Assembly: GCA_964474905.1 (NCBI GenBank)
Contig: CAYYUP010000001.1
Span: 124,001-188,000 of the forward strand
Length of the DNA: 64,000 bases
Direction: 5' to 3'
Source: JADJRG01 sp964474905
GTDB lineage: Bacteria; Myxococcota_A; Polyangia; Nannocystales; Nannocystaceae
Shown here: one piece after another, positions 53,070 to 61,349 of the stretch
How the letters are laid out: each line of letters starts with the position of its first letter
Position numbering within the stretch: the first letter of the stretch is position 1
Translations under genes and position numbers: made by a program
The notes under the pieces: generated by a model
Databases searched by the model: none
What the model was told of the DNA's origin: nothing
The model's input: only the letters and a program-made list of their open reading frames with translations

Positions 53070-54440
53070 ATGTTGATGGGGCGGAGACTCGCGCTTCAAG
53101 GGGCCGCAGCGCTCGCCCTTAGCGCTCGTTCGGGCGCCGTCTGGGCTGCCAGCGCTTCACCATTTATCGCGGCTGACGCGGGCTTCTCTGGGGAGGCAGC
53201 GCTCGCGATGGCCCTGGCCGGGTTGGGCGGCGCGATCTCAGTCGAGACGGTATTTGAGCTCGCTGCGGTGGATCCCTCGAGGGGGGAGGGTGCTGGCGCG
53301 GAGGGCTTGGTCCGGGCGGCGGAGGCTCTCGGTACCCGAGCTTCCCTGTGGATCGCGGAGGTCAAGGGCGAGGCTCCGCGCGAGCTCTGGTCGGCAATAC
53401 GTGTCCTAATGAGCAGATCCGATGCGTTGCTCATTGAGCTCCGAGGGGGCTCTTTTGTGTTTGTCCGGAGGCTCGCGGGCAGGCGTTTGTGGGTCGACGA
53501 TCCGCTCACCTCTGGGGGTCGTTTGCTCCGTCGACGGGAGCTCGCGCGGCGCTGGCCGGTGCCGGCAGGGGGCGGTAGGCAGGTGCGCGCCGTGACGATC
53601 CGTGCGCCCCTGGGGATCGACGCGGAGCCCCCTCGCAACGGGCGTATCGCAGGCTTGCGCTGTGCGAAGCGGGCGCGCAGCCTCCGGCAAGAGTTGGCGG
53701 GTCGCGGCTGGCCTGTCGAAGTTGTCGCTCCTTTTGTGCTCACCGGTGATCTGACGCCGCAGCGGCTGCACGACTACGCAGGATCATTAGTTCGCATTGC
53801 GCTCGATCGCCTGCGCGTTGACTTCTTCGCCCGCGATCCGAGCGAGCCCGTCGTCGCCTATCTCTTCGCCGACGATAAGGCCTACCGTCGCAACGCGATC
53901 GAACTCTTTGGCGACGAGCCCGAGACGCCCTACGGGTATTTTGATCCGCAGCGACGGGTTTTGGTGATGAACATGGCGACCGGTGGCGGCACGATGATCC
54001 ACGAGATGGTCCATCCGCTCCTGCGGGCAAATTTTCCGGCCGCCAAGCCCTGGCTCGACGAGGGCTTGGCGTCGCTCTTTGAGCAGAGCCGCGATCGCGA
54101 GGGGCACCTCGTGGGCATGCCCAACTGGCGGCTCCCGGGGCTCCATCACGCGCTCCGTACGGCGCAGGCTCCCTCCTTTGCCGAGCTTCTGGTGAGCGAT
54201 GCGGCGACCTTTTACGGTGAGCGTCGCGGGACCAACTATGCGCTCGCTCGCTACCTGCTCTACTACTTCCAGGAGCGCGGTGTTCTGCCCCAGCTCTGGC
54301 GCGAACTCGTCGCTGAGGGGGCGAGTGAGGATGGAGGTCTGCGGGTGATCGAGGCGACCGCGCGGCGCCTCGGGCATCACGACCTTGTCACCTTTCGCCG
54401 TGCCTGGGAGTCGTTTACGTTGGCGCTGCACTATCCCTAG
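53070..54440 (+). CDS. C39-peptidase-like domain fused to an HExxH metallopeptidase-like domain
   Basis: Exported (signal peptide about 1-27, RRLALQGAAALALS), 456 residues. Residues 30-165 match a C39-type peptidase pattern, DAGFSGEAALAMALAGLGG ... LLIELRGGSFVFV ... VDDP, but the catalytic Cys position is Ser40 and the His position Ser128; the Asp (143/144) is kept. Residues about 230-456 form a gluzincin-like domain with HEMVH (311-315) and Glu331 in WLDEGLASLFEQ as third ligand. ATG 53070 lies 6 bases after TACGAT (53058-53063); ATG 53076 is also in frame. Confidence 0.75.
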   Translation: MLMGRRLALQGAAALALSARSGAVWAASASPFIAADAGFSGEAALAMALAGLGGAISVETVFELAAVDPSRGEGAGAEGLVRAAEALGTRASLWIAEVKGEAPRELWSAIRVLMSRSDALLIELRGGSFVFVRRLAGRRLWVDDPLTSGGRLLRRRELARRWPVPAGGGRQVRAVTIRAPLGIDAEPPRNGRIAGLRCAKRARSLRQELAGRGWPVEVVAPFVLTGDLTPQRLHDYAGSLVRIALDRLRVDFFARDPSEPVVAYLFADDKAYRRNAIELFGDEPETPYGYFDPQRRVLVMNMATGGGTMIHEMVHPLLRANFPAAKPWLDEGLASLFEQSRDREGHLVGMPNWRLPGLHHALRTAQAPSFAELLVSDAATFYGERRGTNYALARYLLYYFQERGVLPQLWRELVAEGASEDGGLRVIEATARRLGHHDLVTFRRAWESFTLALHYP

Positions 54441-54518
54441 GTTGGTAACGGGGATCGGGACGCTCTTCGGCATTGCGGGGTATGCACGGTCGAGCTTCTC
54501 GGGTACGCTTCCGCGCCC

Positions 54519-55799
54519 ATGGATGCGCCAATGCCAGATATCGTCGGAATTCACGGAGTCGCCCATGGCGGCCAGGGCGTCGGTCGAGGTGTGGGCGAGG
54601 ACGCTGACCCTCGGACTTGGTTGGTCGAGGGGGCGTTGCCGGGTGAGCGCGTCACCGCGATCCGTTTGCGCGAGGCGAAGAGGATGATCCGCGGCGAGAC
54701 CGACGAGATTCTGGTTAAGTCGCCCGCCCGAGTGTCGCCACCGTGCTCCTACGCTGCGAGCTGCGGTGGTTGCAACTGGCAGCACGTCGATCCGGCGGCG
54801 CAGTTAGGGCTCAAGCGAGAGATCGTCAACGGCCAACTCCGTCAACTCAAGGTCGAGGTGAATCACGCCTACGCCAGCCCGCAGCCGCTCGGTTATCGTC
54901 GGCGTGCGCGTCTCCACTACAGCAAGGAGAGCGGCACGTTTGAGCTCGGCTTTCGTCGTCAGTACTCGCATTCGATCGTCGATCTCGACCATTGCATGGT
55001 GCTCGACGGGCCGCTTAATCGGGCATTGGAGCGCCTTCGGGGCGTCGCTGACGTGTTGCCGATGCGGGGTGAGGTCACGGGGCTGAGCGACGGCACTCGG
55101 GCGATCCTCGGGCTCCCTGGGGTCGCTCCGAGCGAGGCTCTTGACGTCGCGTTCCGTGAGCGGGCCCTCGACGAGACCCTGGTGGGCATCGCTCTTCGCG
55201 GCCGTCGAAAGCGGCACAGCGTTGGCGTGACCTCGATGGCGATCGACGGCGGCGATGGCATGATCTCGATGGCCGCGGGGCCCTTTGTGTTCACTCAGGC
55301 CCAGGCCGAGCAAAACGCAGCGCTTATCCGTCACGTTGTCGAGGCCGCGCGGCCTCGCAGCAAGCGGGTGCTCGAGCTCTTCGCTGGCGCTGGTAATTTT
55401 ACCCGCGAGCTCGCACGTCATGCCTCGGGTGTCTGGGCTCTCGACGACAGCCGCGAGTCGATCTCCTACCTGCGGGCGCTCGCCGAAGAGTGGAAACTGC
55501 CGGTCAACGCCAAGCACGGCAAGGCCGAGAACCTGCTGCCAAAGATCGCCCGCAACGAAACGACCTACGACATCACGGTGCTCGATCCGCCGCGTCGGGG
55601 GCTCGGTCGTGTGGGCAGCGTCGCCGTCGCGAAGATCACGCGCGAGCGGATCGTCTATGTCGCCTGCGACCCCTCGACCCTAGCCCGCGATCTCCAGGCC
55701 ATGGTTGAGGGCGGTTTTCGGATCACCGACATTTCGATCTTTGACTTCATGCCGATGACCGCCGAGATCGAGGTCGTCGCGACCCTCGAGGCGACCTGA
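54519..55799 (+). CDS. 23S rRNA m5U methyltransferase (RlmD/TrmA family)
   Basis: SAM-dependent uracil-C5 methyltransferase with an Fe-S cluster. N-terminal TRAM-like region, Cys cluster CSYAASCGGCNWQHVD, SAM motif LELFAGAGNFTRELA, LDPPRRGL, catalytic Cys in YVACDPSTLARDL and Glu in TAEIEVVATL. 426 residues. The exact target (RlmD, RlmC or TrmA type) cannot be decided; the four-Cys cluster favours RlmD. TACGCT (54504-54509) is 9 bases before ATG 54519. Confidence 0.88.
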   Translation: MDAPMPDIVGIHGVAHGGQGVGRGVGEDADPRTWLVEGALPGERVTAIRLREAKRMIRGETDEILVKSPARVSPPCSYAASCGGCNWQHVDPAAQLGLKREIVNGQLRQLKVEVNHAYASPQPLGYRRRARLHYSKESGTFELGFRRQYSHSIVDLDHCMVLDGPLNRALERLRGVADVLPMRGEVTGLSDGTRAILGLPGVAPSEALDVAFRERALDETLVGIALRGRRKRHSVGVTSMAIDGGDGMISMAAGPFVFTQAQAEQNAALIRHVVEAARPRSKRVLELFAGAGNFTRELARHASGVWALDDSRESISYLRALAEEWKLPVNAKHGKAENLLPKIARNETTYDITVLDPPRRGLGRVGSVAVAKITRERIVYVACDPSTLARDLQAMVEGGFRITDISIFDFMPMTAEIEVVATLEAT

Positions 55800-55802
55800 G
55801 CC

Positions 55803-56900
55803 GTGAGCGATCCGGTTAAGGCGTTGGTGCGAGCGATCGCCGACGGTCGCCTGGCACCGGTTTACGTACTCTACGGCGACGAACCTGCGGCGATCCGCGA
55901 GGTTGTCGACGCCCTCCGCGAGGCGGTGATACCGGCGGACGATGCGACCGCACAGTCGATGTCGGCGTTTAATCACGAGCGTTTTGACGGCGCCGATGTG
56001 CGCTCGGCTTCACAGGTGCTCGAGGCCTGCGCGCAGGTGCCGATGCTCGCCGCTCGTCGACTGGTGGAGCTCCACAATCCCGATGATCTCGGCCGGGGAA
56101 GCCGCAGCGACGACGGTCCCACCTCCACCAAAGAGAAGGCGATCGACGCGCTCGCGGCGTACATCAAGTCGCCGAGCCCGACGACGGTGCTGGTGATCTC
56201 GGGCACCTCGATCGACGGCCGCTCAAAGCTCGTATCGACGGCCAAGCGGGCCAAGCAGGCGCACGCTCAGAAGTTCGAGGGTTTTAAGCGCGACGATGAC
56301 GCCCGGCGCATGGTGATTTCCGAGGCGGCAGATCGCGGGCGGCAGCTAGGTGATGAGGCGGCGCACGTGCTGATCTCGTCGGTGGGCACCGGTCGCACAG
56401 AGATCCTCGAGGGTCTTGATCGGGTGCTTCTTTACGCCGGCGAGCGCACGCGTATTGGTGTTTCGGATGTACAGGCGGTGATCGCCCAGACCCGGGAGGT
56501 CGATATCTTTGCGATCACTGACGCGGTCGGTCGCGGCGATCACCGGGAGGCGCTCAAGCTGCTCGCGCAGATCTTTGCCGCCGGCGAGAAAGACACCAGC
56601 CTAGCGCACAGGCTTTTTGCGCTGCTGACCCGACAGATCCGCCTGGTGATGAGCGCCAAGGCCAACGAGGGTCGCTACAGCCAGGTCGCTGACGTGCCGC
56701 CTTTTCTCGTGCGAAAGATCGAGTCGCAGGCGCGGGGGTTCTCGATGCAGCGTCTACAGGCCGCCTACGCTGGTTTGGCGCGTCTCGACTACGACCTCAA
56801 GGGCGGCTCTCACATCGCTTACAGGGCGCCTTATTTGGCGCTGCAGCGTTGGATCCTCGAGACCTGCGGAGCCCTGCCTGGGGTCGACCCGCGGCGCTGA
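55803..56900 (+). CDS. holA: DNA polymerase III delta subunit
   Basis: Clamp-loader subunit. N-terminal AAA+-like domain, APVYVLYGDEPAAIREVVDAL, then TVLVISGTSIDGRSKL, ILEGLDRVLLYAG, and the C-terminal helical region HRLFALLTRQIRLV. 365 residues, GTG start at 55803, 3 bases after the methyltransferase stop. Confidence 0.88.
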   Translation: MSDPVKALVRAIADGRLAPVYVLYGDEPAAIREVVDALREAVIPADDATAQSMSAFNHERFDGADVRSASQVLEACAQVPMLAARRLVELHNPDDLGRGSRSDDGPTSTKEKAIDALAAYIKSPSPTTVLVISGTSIDGRSKLVSTAKRAKQAHAQKFEGFKRDDDARRMVISEAADRGRQLGDEAAHVLISSVGTGRTEILEGLDRVLLYAGERTRIGVSDVQAVIAQTREVDIFAITDAVGRGDHREALKLLAQIFAAGEKDTSLAHRLFALLTRQIRLVMSAKANEGRYSQVADVPPFLVRKIESQARGFSMQRLQAAYAGLARLDYDLKGGSHIAYRAPYLALQRWILETCGALPGVDPRR

Positions 56901-56940
56901 GCGTGCAGGCTCGGTCCGTGTAGGACGAACCAATGACGAA

Positions 56941-56970
56941 GAGCGCCCGCTGGTTGCCCAGCGAGCGCCC
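56941..56970. terminator. Stable hairpin between convergent holA and rpsT
   Basis: 13-base stem (56941-56953 with 56958-56970, two wobble pairs) and a 4-base loop. There is no T-run on either side, so it may act as a rho-dependent or weak terminator, or only protect the 3' end. Confidence 0.45.
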
Positions 56971-56993
56971 CTTCGCTCCACCCGAGTGGGTGT

Positions 56994-57263
56994 CTAGGCT
57001 GAAGCCGCCTGATTCATCGCCACAGTCAGGCGAGAGATGTAGCGGGAGGCGGTGTTGATGTGGATGACGCCCTTGGACCGGGCCTTGTCGATCGCCTGGA
57101 TGGCGAGGGGCAGGCTGGTCCTGGCCGCGTTGAGGTCCTCGGCCGCGAGGGCCTTACGGACGCGCTTGATATAGGTGCGCATCGTGCTGAGGTGGAGCAG
57201 GTTGCGCTCCCTCCGCTTGAGGCGTTGACGATTTCTTTTCTCTGCCGATTTGTGATTAGCCAC
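56994..57263 (-). CDS. rpsT: 30S ribosomal protein S20
   Basis: Primary rRNA-binding protein, about 89 residues from GTG 57263: VANHKSAEKRNRQRLKRRER, KRVRKALA, IDKARSKGVIHINTASRYIS, all S20 features. The upstream extension to 57326 begins inside a TTGACA box (complement of 57321-57326), a likely -35 element, so it is not coding. The -10 is weak (GCACAA, 17 bases later). Confidence 0.94.
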   Translation of the reverse strand: MANHKSAEKRNRQRLKRRERNLLHLSTMRTYIKRVRKALAAEDLNAARTSLPLAIQAIDKARSKGVIHINTASRYISRLTVAMNQAASA

Positions 57264-57359
57264 GCGCTTCTCGCTCGTAGGTTCGGGTGGGCGGCTTTTG
57301 TGCAGCGAGCGCGGGGGGCTTGTCAAGCTGCTTTCAAGCGGCCAACCTCACCGCCGCGC

Positions 57360-58295
57360 ATGCGAGCCCCGATGATCACCGCCCACATTTCGATGTCCTG
57401 GCCCATGTCCTGGCCGATGGTCGGGCACGCGCTTATTGCGCGGTGTGGCCGCGGGGGCGTTCTCCTCTCGGTGTTTCTTTTCAGCGCCTGCGTCTTTACG
57501 CCGCCGCCACCCCTGCCGGAGGAGCAAGCAGCGGCCGAAGAAGCCGAGGCCGTCCGTCTAGCGGGCCTGCGCACGACGCCAGTGGCTCCTGCTGAGGCCG
57601 AGGGTACCGAGGGTGCCGCCATGGGAGGGGGCCAACCTGCGGCCGATCCTGCGCGCTACAAGGCCGGTGAGGTCGCCGAGGTCGGCATGTCGGAGACCGA
57701 GATGCGGGCTTTTAACACCGCACAGGGTGACCCCAAGGGGGGCGTCTACAGCCTCGAGGAGGCGCTCGAAGGCCTGCCGGACACGGGCACGCTTTGGGTT
57801 GAGTTTGTGACTTCGCGCGGGGTTCTCAGCTGCGAGCTCTTCGAGAACGAAGCGCCCAACACCGTCGCAAATTTTGTCGGCTTGGCCCGCGGGTCGCGTC
57901 CCTTCCGGCGGGGCGGCGAGTGGGTCACGGGTCGCTACTACGACGGCGTGATCTTCCACCGGGTGATTCCTGGGTTCATGATCCAAACCGGTGACCCGAC
58001 GGGCACGGGCACGGGCAACCCCGGCTACGTGCTGCAGGACGAGATCGATCCGACCCACACCCACGATGACGCAGGTGTGTTGAGCATGGCCAATCGGGGG
58101 GCTGGCACCGGCGGCGCCCAGTTTTTCATCACCCTCGGGCCGACGCCGCATCTCGACGGCAAGCACACCGTCTTTGGCCGTTGTGACGAGGCCGGAGCGG
58201 ACCTCGCGGATGACATCGCCCTGGTGCCCCGCGATCCAAACGACAAGCCGCTCGATCCCGAGGTCATCGAGACCGTGCGGATCGTCCGTCGCTGA
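57360..58295 (+). CDS. Cyclophilin-type peptidyl-prolyl isomerase lipoprotein
   Basis: Periplasm- or envelope-attached PPIase. Lipobox LFSAC, Ala/Glu/Pro-rich linker, then the cyclophilin fold: GVLSCELFENEAPNTVANFV, VIFHRVIPGFMIQTGDPTG, SMANRGAGTGGAQFFITLG, HTVFGRCDEA, with the Arg, Phe, Gln and His active-site residues visible. Start uncertain: ATG 57360, 57372, 57393, 57405 or 57417; the last gives a signal peptide of normal size. Confidence 0.87.
   Translation: MRAPMITAHISMSWPMSWPMVGHALIARCGRGGVLLSVFLFSACVFTPPPPLPEEQAAAEEAEAVRLAGLRTTPVAPAEAEGTEGAAMGGGQPAADPARYKAGEVAEVGMSETEMRAFNTAQGDPKGGVYSLEEALEGLPDTGTLWVEFVTSRGVLSCELFENEAPNTVANFVGLARGSRPFRRGGEWVTGRYYDGVIFHRVIPGFMIQTGDPTGTGTGNPGYVLQDEIDPTHTHDDAGVLSMANRGAGTGGAQFFITLGPTPHLDGKHTVFGRCDEAGADLADDIALVPRDPNDKPLDPEVIETVRIVRR
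57393..57416 (+). repeat. 12-base tandem repeat near the cyclophilin start
   Basis: Two copies of ATGTCCTGGCC(C/G), in frame, encoding MSWP twice and duplicating candidate start codons. Confidence 0.8.
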
Positions 58296-58385
58296 TCGAG
58301 CCGTCGGTCGACATTGCTAAACGCTCGCCGACGAGACGATCTGTTTCTTGAGGCAGCAGAGATGGGGCGGCGTTACCCGTGCCGA

Positions 58386-59393
58386 TCACGAGCCAAAATA
58401 GTAGGTCGTTGTCAGCCCGAGGTAGATCGAATTGGACATCGGCCGACCGGCGGCTGCCGGTGTCAGGCCGAACCAACCGAGTTCAGGACCCAGGCCGAAG
58501 CCGCCGCCTCGCCGCGGTCGAAGGCGTGCTGCTAGCGGGAAAAATTCGTAGCGTGCGGAGGCTTTGAAGGCGGCGCCACCGAAGCCGCTGCGGTCTTCGA
58601 TGCCCTCCTCTCGGACGGCTCCGCCACCGACGCCAAAGCCTAGGTGCAGCGAGAGTGGTCGCTTGGGCATCGGTAAAAAACCGACGTCGATCAGCAGGGC
58701 GCCCTGACCGACCCGTTGGTTTGTGCGGTAGGCGAGCTCGCCGGTCAGCTCGATGCCGATCGTCATCCAAGGGTAGACGACCTCGCCAGCGCGGAGGCTG
58801 CCGCCGGGGCCGACGAAGACTCCGGCAGCGTCGAGGATGCGGACACGGGCGAAGGTGAGGGGCACATAGGCGGTGAGGCCGACATAGATGCCGTCGACAC
58901 GGGGGGGTAGGATCGCCGGAGCTGCGTCGGTGGTCTTTGCGTCNNNNNNNNNNNNNNNNNNNNNNNNNNNNNNNNNNNNNNNNNNNNNNNNNNNNNNNNN
59001 NNNNNNNNNNNNNNNNNNNNNNNNNNNNNNNNNNNNNNNNNNNGCGGGCTCGGCTGGGGACGCGGAGTTGCTCACGGCAGCGGCCGGAGCTGCGGGCTCG
59101 GTTGGCGGTGCGGAGTTGCTTGCGGGGGCGGTCGGAGCCGCGGGCTCGGAGGAGGCGGTTGCCGGAGCTGTGGCGGCATCGGTCGGGGGTTTAGCGGAGG
59201 CCTGTGTCACCGGTTCGGGCGTGGCCTTGGCGGCGGGCGCATCGGTCGGAGTCGCGGGTTCGACGCTCTGGAGCGAGGCCGTTGCGGGTCGTGCCCCGCC
59301 CAGGAGCGTCAGGGCGAGTGTCAGGACGAGCGGGGACCAGGGCGAGGACGTCTGGGGTCTCCAAAGACGCCGAGGGGAGCAGGCGAGCGGCAC
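58386..59393 (-). CDS. Putative outer-membrane barrel protein with Ala/Pro repeats (contains assembly gap)
   Basis: Architecture: signal-like segment (PLVLTLALTLLGGARPATA), a long Ala/Pro/Thr/Ser linker with 16-residue repeats, then a barrel (for example IYVGLTAYVPLTFARVRIL, KRPLSLHLGFGVGG) ending YYFGS. The linker is cut by 100 N, so its true length is unknown and the frame join is only nominal. GTG 59393 is the best start with a signal peptide; ATG 59543 also exists. Related in design to 4935-5870. Confidence 0.6.
   Translation of the reverse strand: MPLACSPRRLWRPQTSSPWSPLVLTLALTLLGGARPATASLQSVEPATPTDAPAAKATPEPVTQASAKPPTDAATAPATASSEPAAPTAPASNSAPPTEPAAPAAAVSNSASPAEPXXXXXXXXXXXXXXXXXXXXXXXXXXXXXXXXXXDAKTTDAAPAILPPRVDGIYVGLTAYVPLTFARVRILDAAGVFVGPGGSLRAGEVVYPWMTIGIELTGELAYRTNQRVGQGALLIDVGFLPMPKRPLSLHLGFGVGGGAVREEGIEDRSGFGGAAFKASARYEFFPLAARLRPRRGGGFGLGPELGWFGLTPAAAGRPMSNSIYLGLTTTYYFGS
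58944..59043. other. Assembly gap (100 N)
   Basis: A run of exactly 100 N, the conventional gap of unknown size, located next to 48-base tandem repeats, which explain the failed assembly. The number of missing repeats cannot be known from this window. Confidence 0.95.
59044..59169 (-). repeat. 48-base tandem repeat, 2.6 copies visible
   Basis: Units 59044-59091, 59092-59139 and a partial third from 59140. Each full unit encodes 16 residues of the type EPAAPTAPASNSAPPT. It probably continues into the N gap. Confidence 0.85.
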
Positions 59394-59440
59394 GGCGAGA
59401 AGGATGGAGCAGGCGAGCGCTCCGGGGCAAGTTCGCTTCG

Positions 59441-59547
59441 GGCGCAAGCTGGGCGCTCGGCTCGCGAGCGCAGGGGAATTTCGGGCTTGTTTCGGTTTTG
59501 GCGCAAGCTGGGCGCAGTCTGGGCGTTCGGCTTGCGAGCGCATGGGA
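59441..59547. repeat. Imperfect direct repeat in divergent intergenic region
   Basis: 59441-59477 and 59500-59547 share GGCGCAAGCTGGGCG and CGGCTcGCGAGCGCA (lowercase variable); the second copy has an 11-base internal duplication (CAGTCTGGGCG). Lies between the divergent barrel gene and the L,D-transpeptidase gene. Confidence 0.7.
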
Positions 59548-59576
59548 TCACCGCTTATCGTCGCGCGGCCCCCGAG

Positions 59577-61220
59577 ATGACGGATAAATTCACTCGCCTC
59601 GTAGAGATCCTCGGCAGCATGGCCCTAGGCGGTGCCCTGGTGGCTATTGGCTACGAACTCGGGGCATCGAGTCGGGGCCCTGCGCCCGAGACTGAGAGCG
59701 CGCAAGATCCCGACGGGCTCGCAGCTGTAGAGATCGACGAGCGCGAGCATGCTGCCGACGGGGGCGAAGCTGCGAGTCTCGAGCCCGATGCGGAGCGGAG
59801 CCCGAGTGAGCCGGAGAGCCCGGGGGCGGACCCCAAAAAGAAGGAGCCCCGCGCGGATCTACCGACCTGGATGACGGCCGATCCCGACGATGGCTATCTG
59901 GGCTTTCCGCCGATTTTCGACCGTGAGGGTGCGGAGCCGAGCGGCGATGATCTCGAAAAGTACCCAAAGCACGGTCTGGTGACCAGTCCCGCGGTGGTGC
60001 TGCGCGAGCGTGTGGACCTGTCGTCGCCGATCATCGGCATCCTGCGCGCTGGCACCCGTGTCCGCGTCGACGCCGAGCTGAGCTACGGCGGCCATTGCAC
60101 GAAGGGCTGGCATCGGGTCTATCCGCGCGGTTGGATTTGCCTGCGGGCCGGTATTTCGATCGCCGACGAGCCGCCGGACGACGGCATCATCAACATTCCC
60201 AAGCCAAAGCTCGACGCGTCGCTTCCCTACAAATACTGGCGGGTCAACCACGACGGCACGCCCTTTTTTCACCGCTTGCCCTCCTTTGGCGAGCAGGACC
60301 GTGCCGACGAAGCGGCCAAAATGTGGATCGCGGAGCACGGTCGCGAGCCGATGCCCACCCATCCTGCGCAGCGCCCCTCCGAGGTGCCAGCGGTGGTCAA
60401 GGAGTACCTCAACGCGGCGTATTACGTGACCGTCGCTGGTGAGGCAGTAAAGAGCGAGCGTCGCTTTCTCCGTACTCTGCGCGGCGTTTACGCCCGTAAG
60501 TACCAGCTCGGGCAAAAGAAGGGCTCGACCTTTAAGGGGCAGGTTTTGCCAAACGGCGCTGACGATCTGCCGCTCTACTGGGTGGTCCGTGAGACCGGCA
60601 TGAAGCGGCGCGAGGCCGAGGGCTCCGATGTGCTTGTCGACGCCGAGGTGCCGGCGGTGCGTCACACACTCCACCCGTTCAAGCGCAAGGTCATGATCGG
60701 CGTGCACCCTCATTGGGAGGATGCCGACGGCAATTTGATGCGCGAGTACGCGGTCGCCAAGGCCTCAAAAATCCGCCGGCCGCCGGGTGTCCGCGAGAAC
60801 GAACATTGGGTGCACATCGACCTCTCCGAGCAGACCCTCGTGGCCTACGAGGGGGACGTGCCGGTGTTCGCGACCCTGGTGTCGACCGGCAAAGAGGAAG
60901 GCATGACGCCGATCGGTGTGCATCGGTTGCAGAGCAAGCACATCGCCACATCGATGCGCGATCAGCCGATCGAAGAGGACGCTTATTCGATCGAAGACGT
61001 GCCGTGGACCCAGTACTTCCACAACAACGTCGCCCTGCACGGGGCTTTTTGGCACGGCGGTTTTGGGCTGGTCCGCAGTCACGGCTGCGTCAACCTTTCG
61101 CCGAGTGATGCTCGCTGGCTCTTCGGACATACTGAGCCGGCGCTGCCCTTGGACTGGCACTCGGTGTCGCCCGGGCTCGGCGGCTTTGGTCGCGGCTCCG
61201 CGGTTGTGATCACGAAGTAA
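59577..61220 (+). CDS. L,D-transpeptidase (YkuD domain)
   Basis: Periplasmic peptidoglycan cross-linker or carboxypeptidase. Signal/anchor segment (LGSMALGGALVAIGYELGA), an acidic Pro/Glu linker, an SH3-like region with Cys pair (GGHCTKGWHRV, WICLRAG), and the YkuD domain from about 415: HIDLSEQTLVAYEGDVPVFA, VALHGAFWH (His488) and SHGCVNLSPSD (Cys504). Total about 547 residues. ATG 59577 is preferred; the frame before it overlaps the direct repeats. Confidence 0.9.
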   Translation: MTDKFTRLVEILGSMALGGALVAIGYELGASSRGPAPETESAQDPDGLAAVEIDEREHAADGGEAASLEPDAERSPSEPESPGADPKKKEPRADLPTWMTADPDDGYLGFPPIFDREGAEPSGDDLEKYPKHGLVTSPAVVLRERVDLSSPIIGILRAGTRVRVDAELSYGGHCTKGWHRVYPRGWICLRAGISIADEPPDDGIINIPKPKLDASLPYKYWRVNHDGTPFFHRLPSFGEQDRADEAAKMWIAEHGREPMPTHPAQRPSEVPAVVKEYLNAAYYVTVAGEAVKSERRFLRTLRGVYARKYQLGQKKGSTFKGQVLPNGADDLPLYWVVRETGMKRREAEGSDVLVDAEVPAVRHTLHPFKRKVMIGVHPHWEDADGNLMREYAVAKASKIRRPPGVRENEHWVHIDLSEQTLVAYEGDVPVFATLVSTGKEEGMTPIGVHRLQSKHIATSMRDQPIEEDAYSIEDVPWTQYFHNNVALHGAFWHGGFGLVRSHGCVNLSPSDARWLFGHTEPALPLDWHSVSPGLGGFGRGSAVVITK

Positions 61221-61349
61221 ACTGTCGGTCGAGAGCCTTCGCCCGGCGACAAACCTGCGCTCGTAGCTTTTGAGGGGGCATCTCCGATGCGCGTTACGGG
61301 CTCCCCGCAGATGTGCAAAGATTGGCCACTTCTGACCTAGGACCGATCT

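Noticed and set aside
57264..57326. Longer S20 start at 57326
   Set aside because: The TTG is the beginning of a TTGACA element; S20 proteins begin at ANHKSA.
59044..59169. 48-base repeats as a CRISPR array
   Set aside because: Copies are adjacent, in frame and protein-coding, without spacers.
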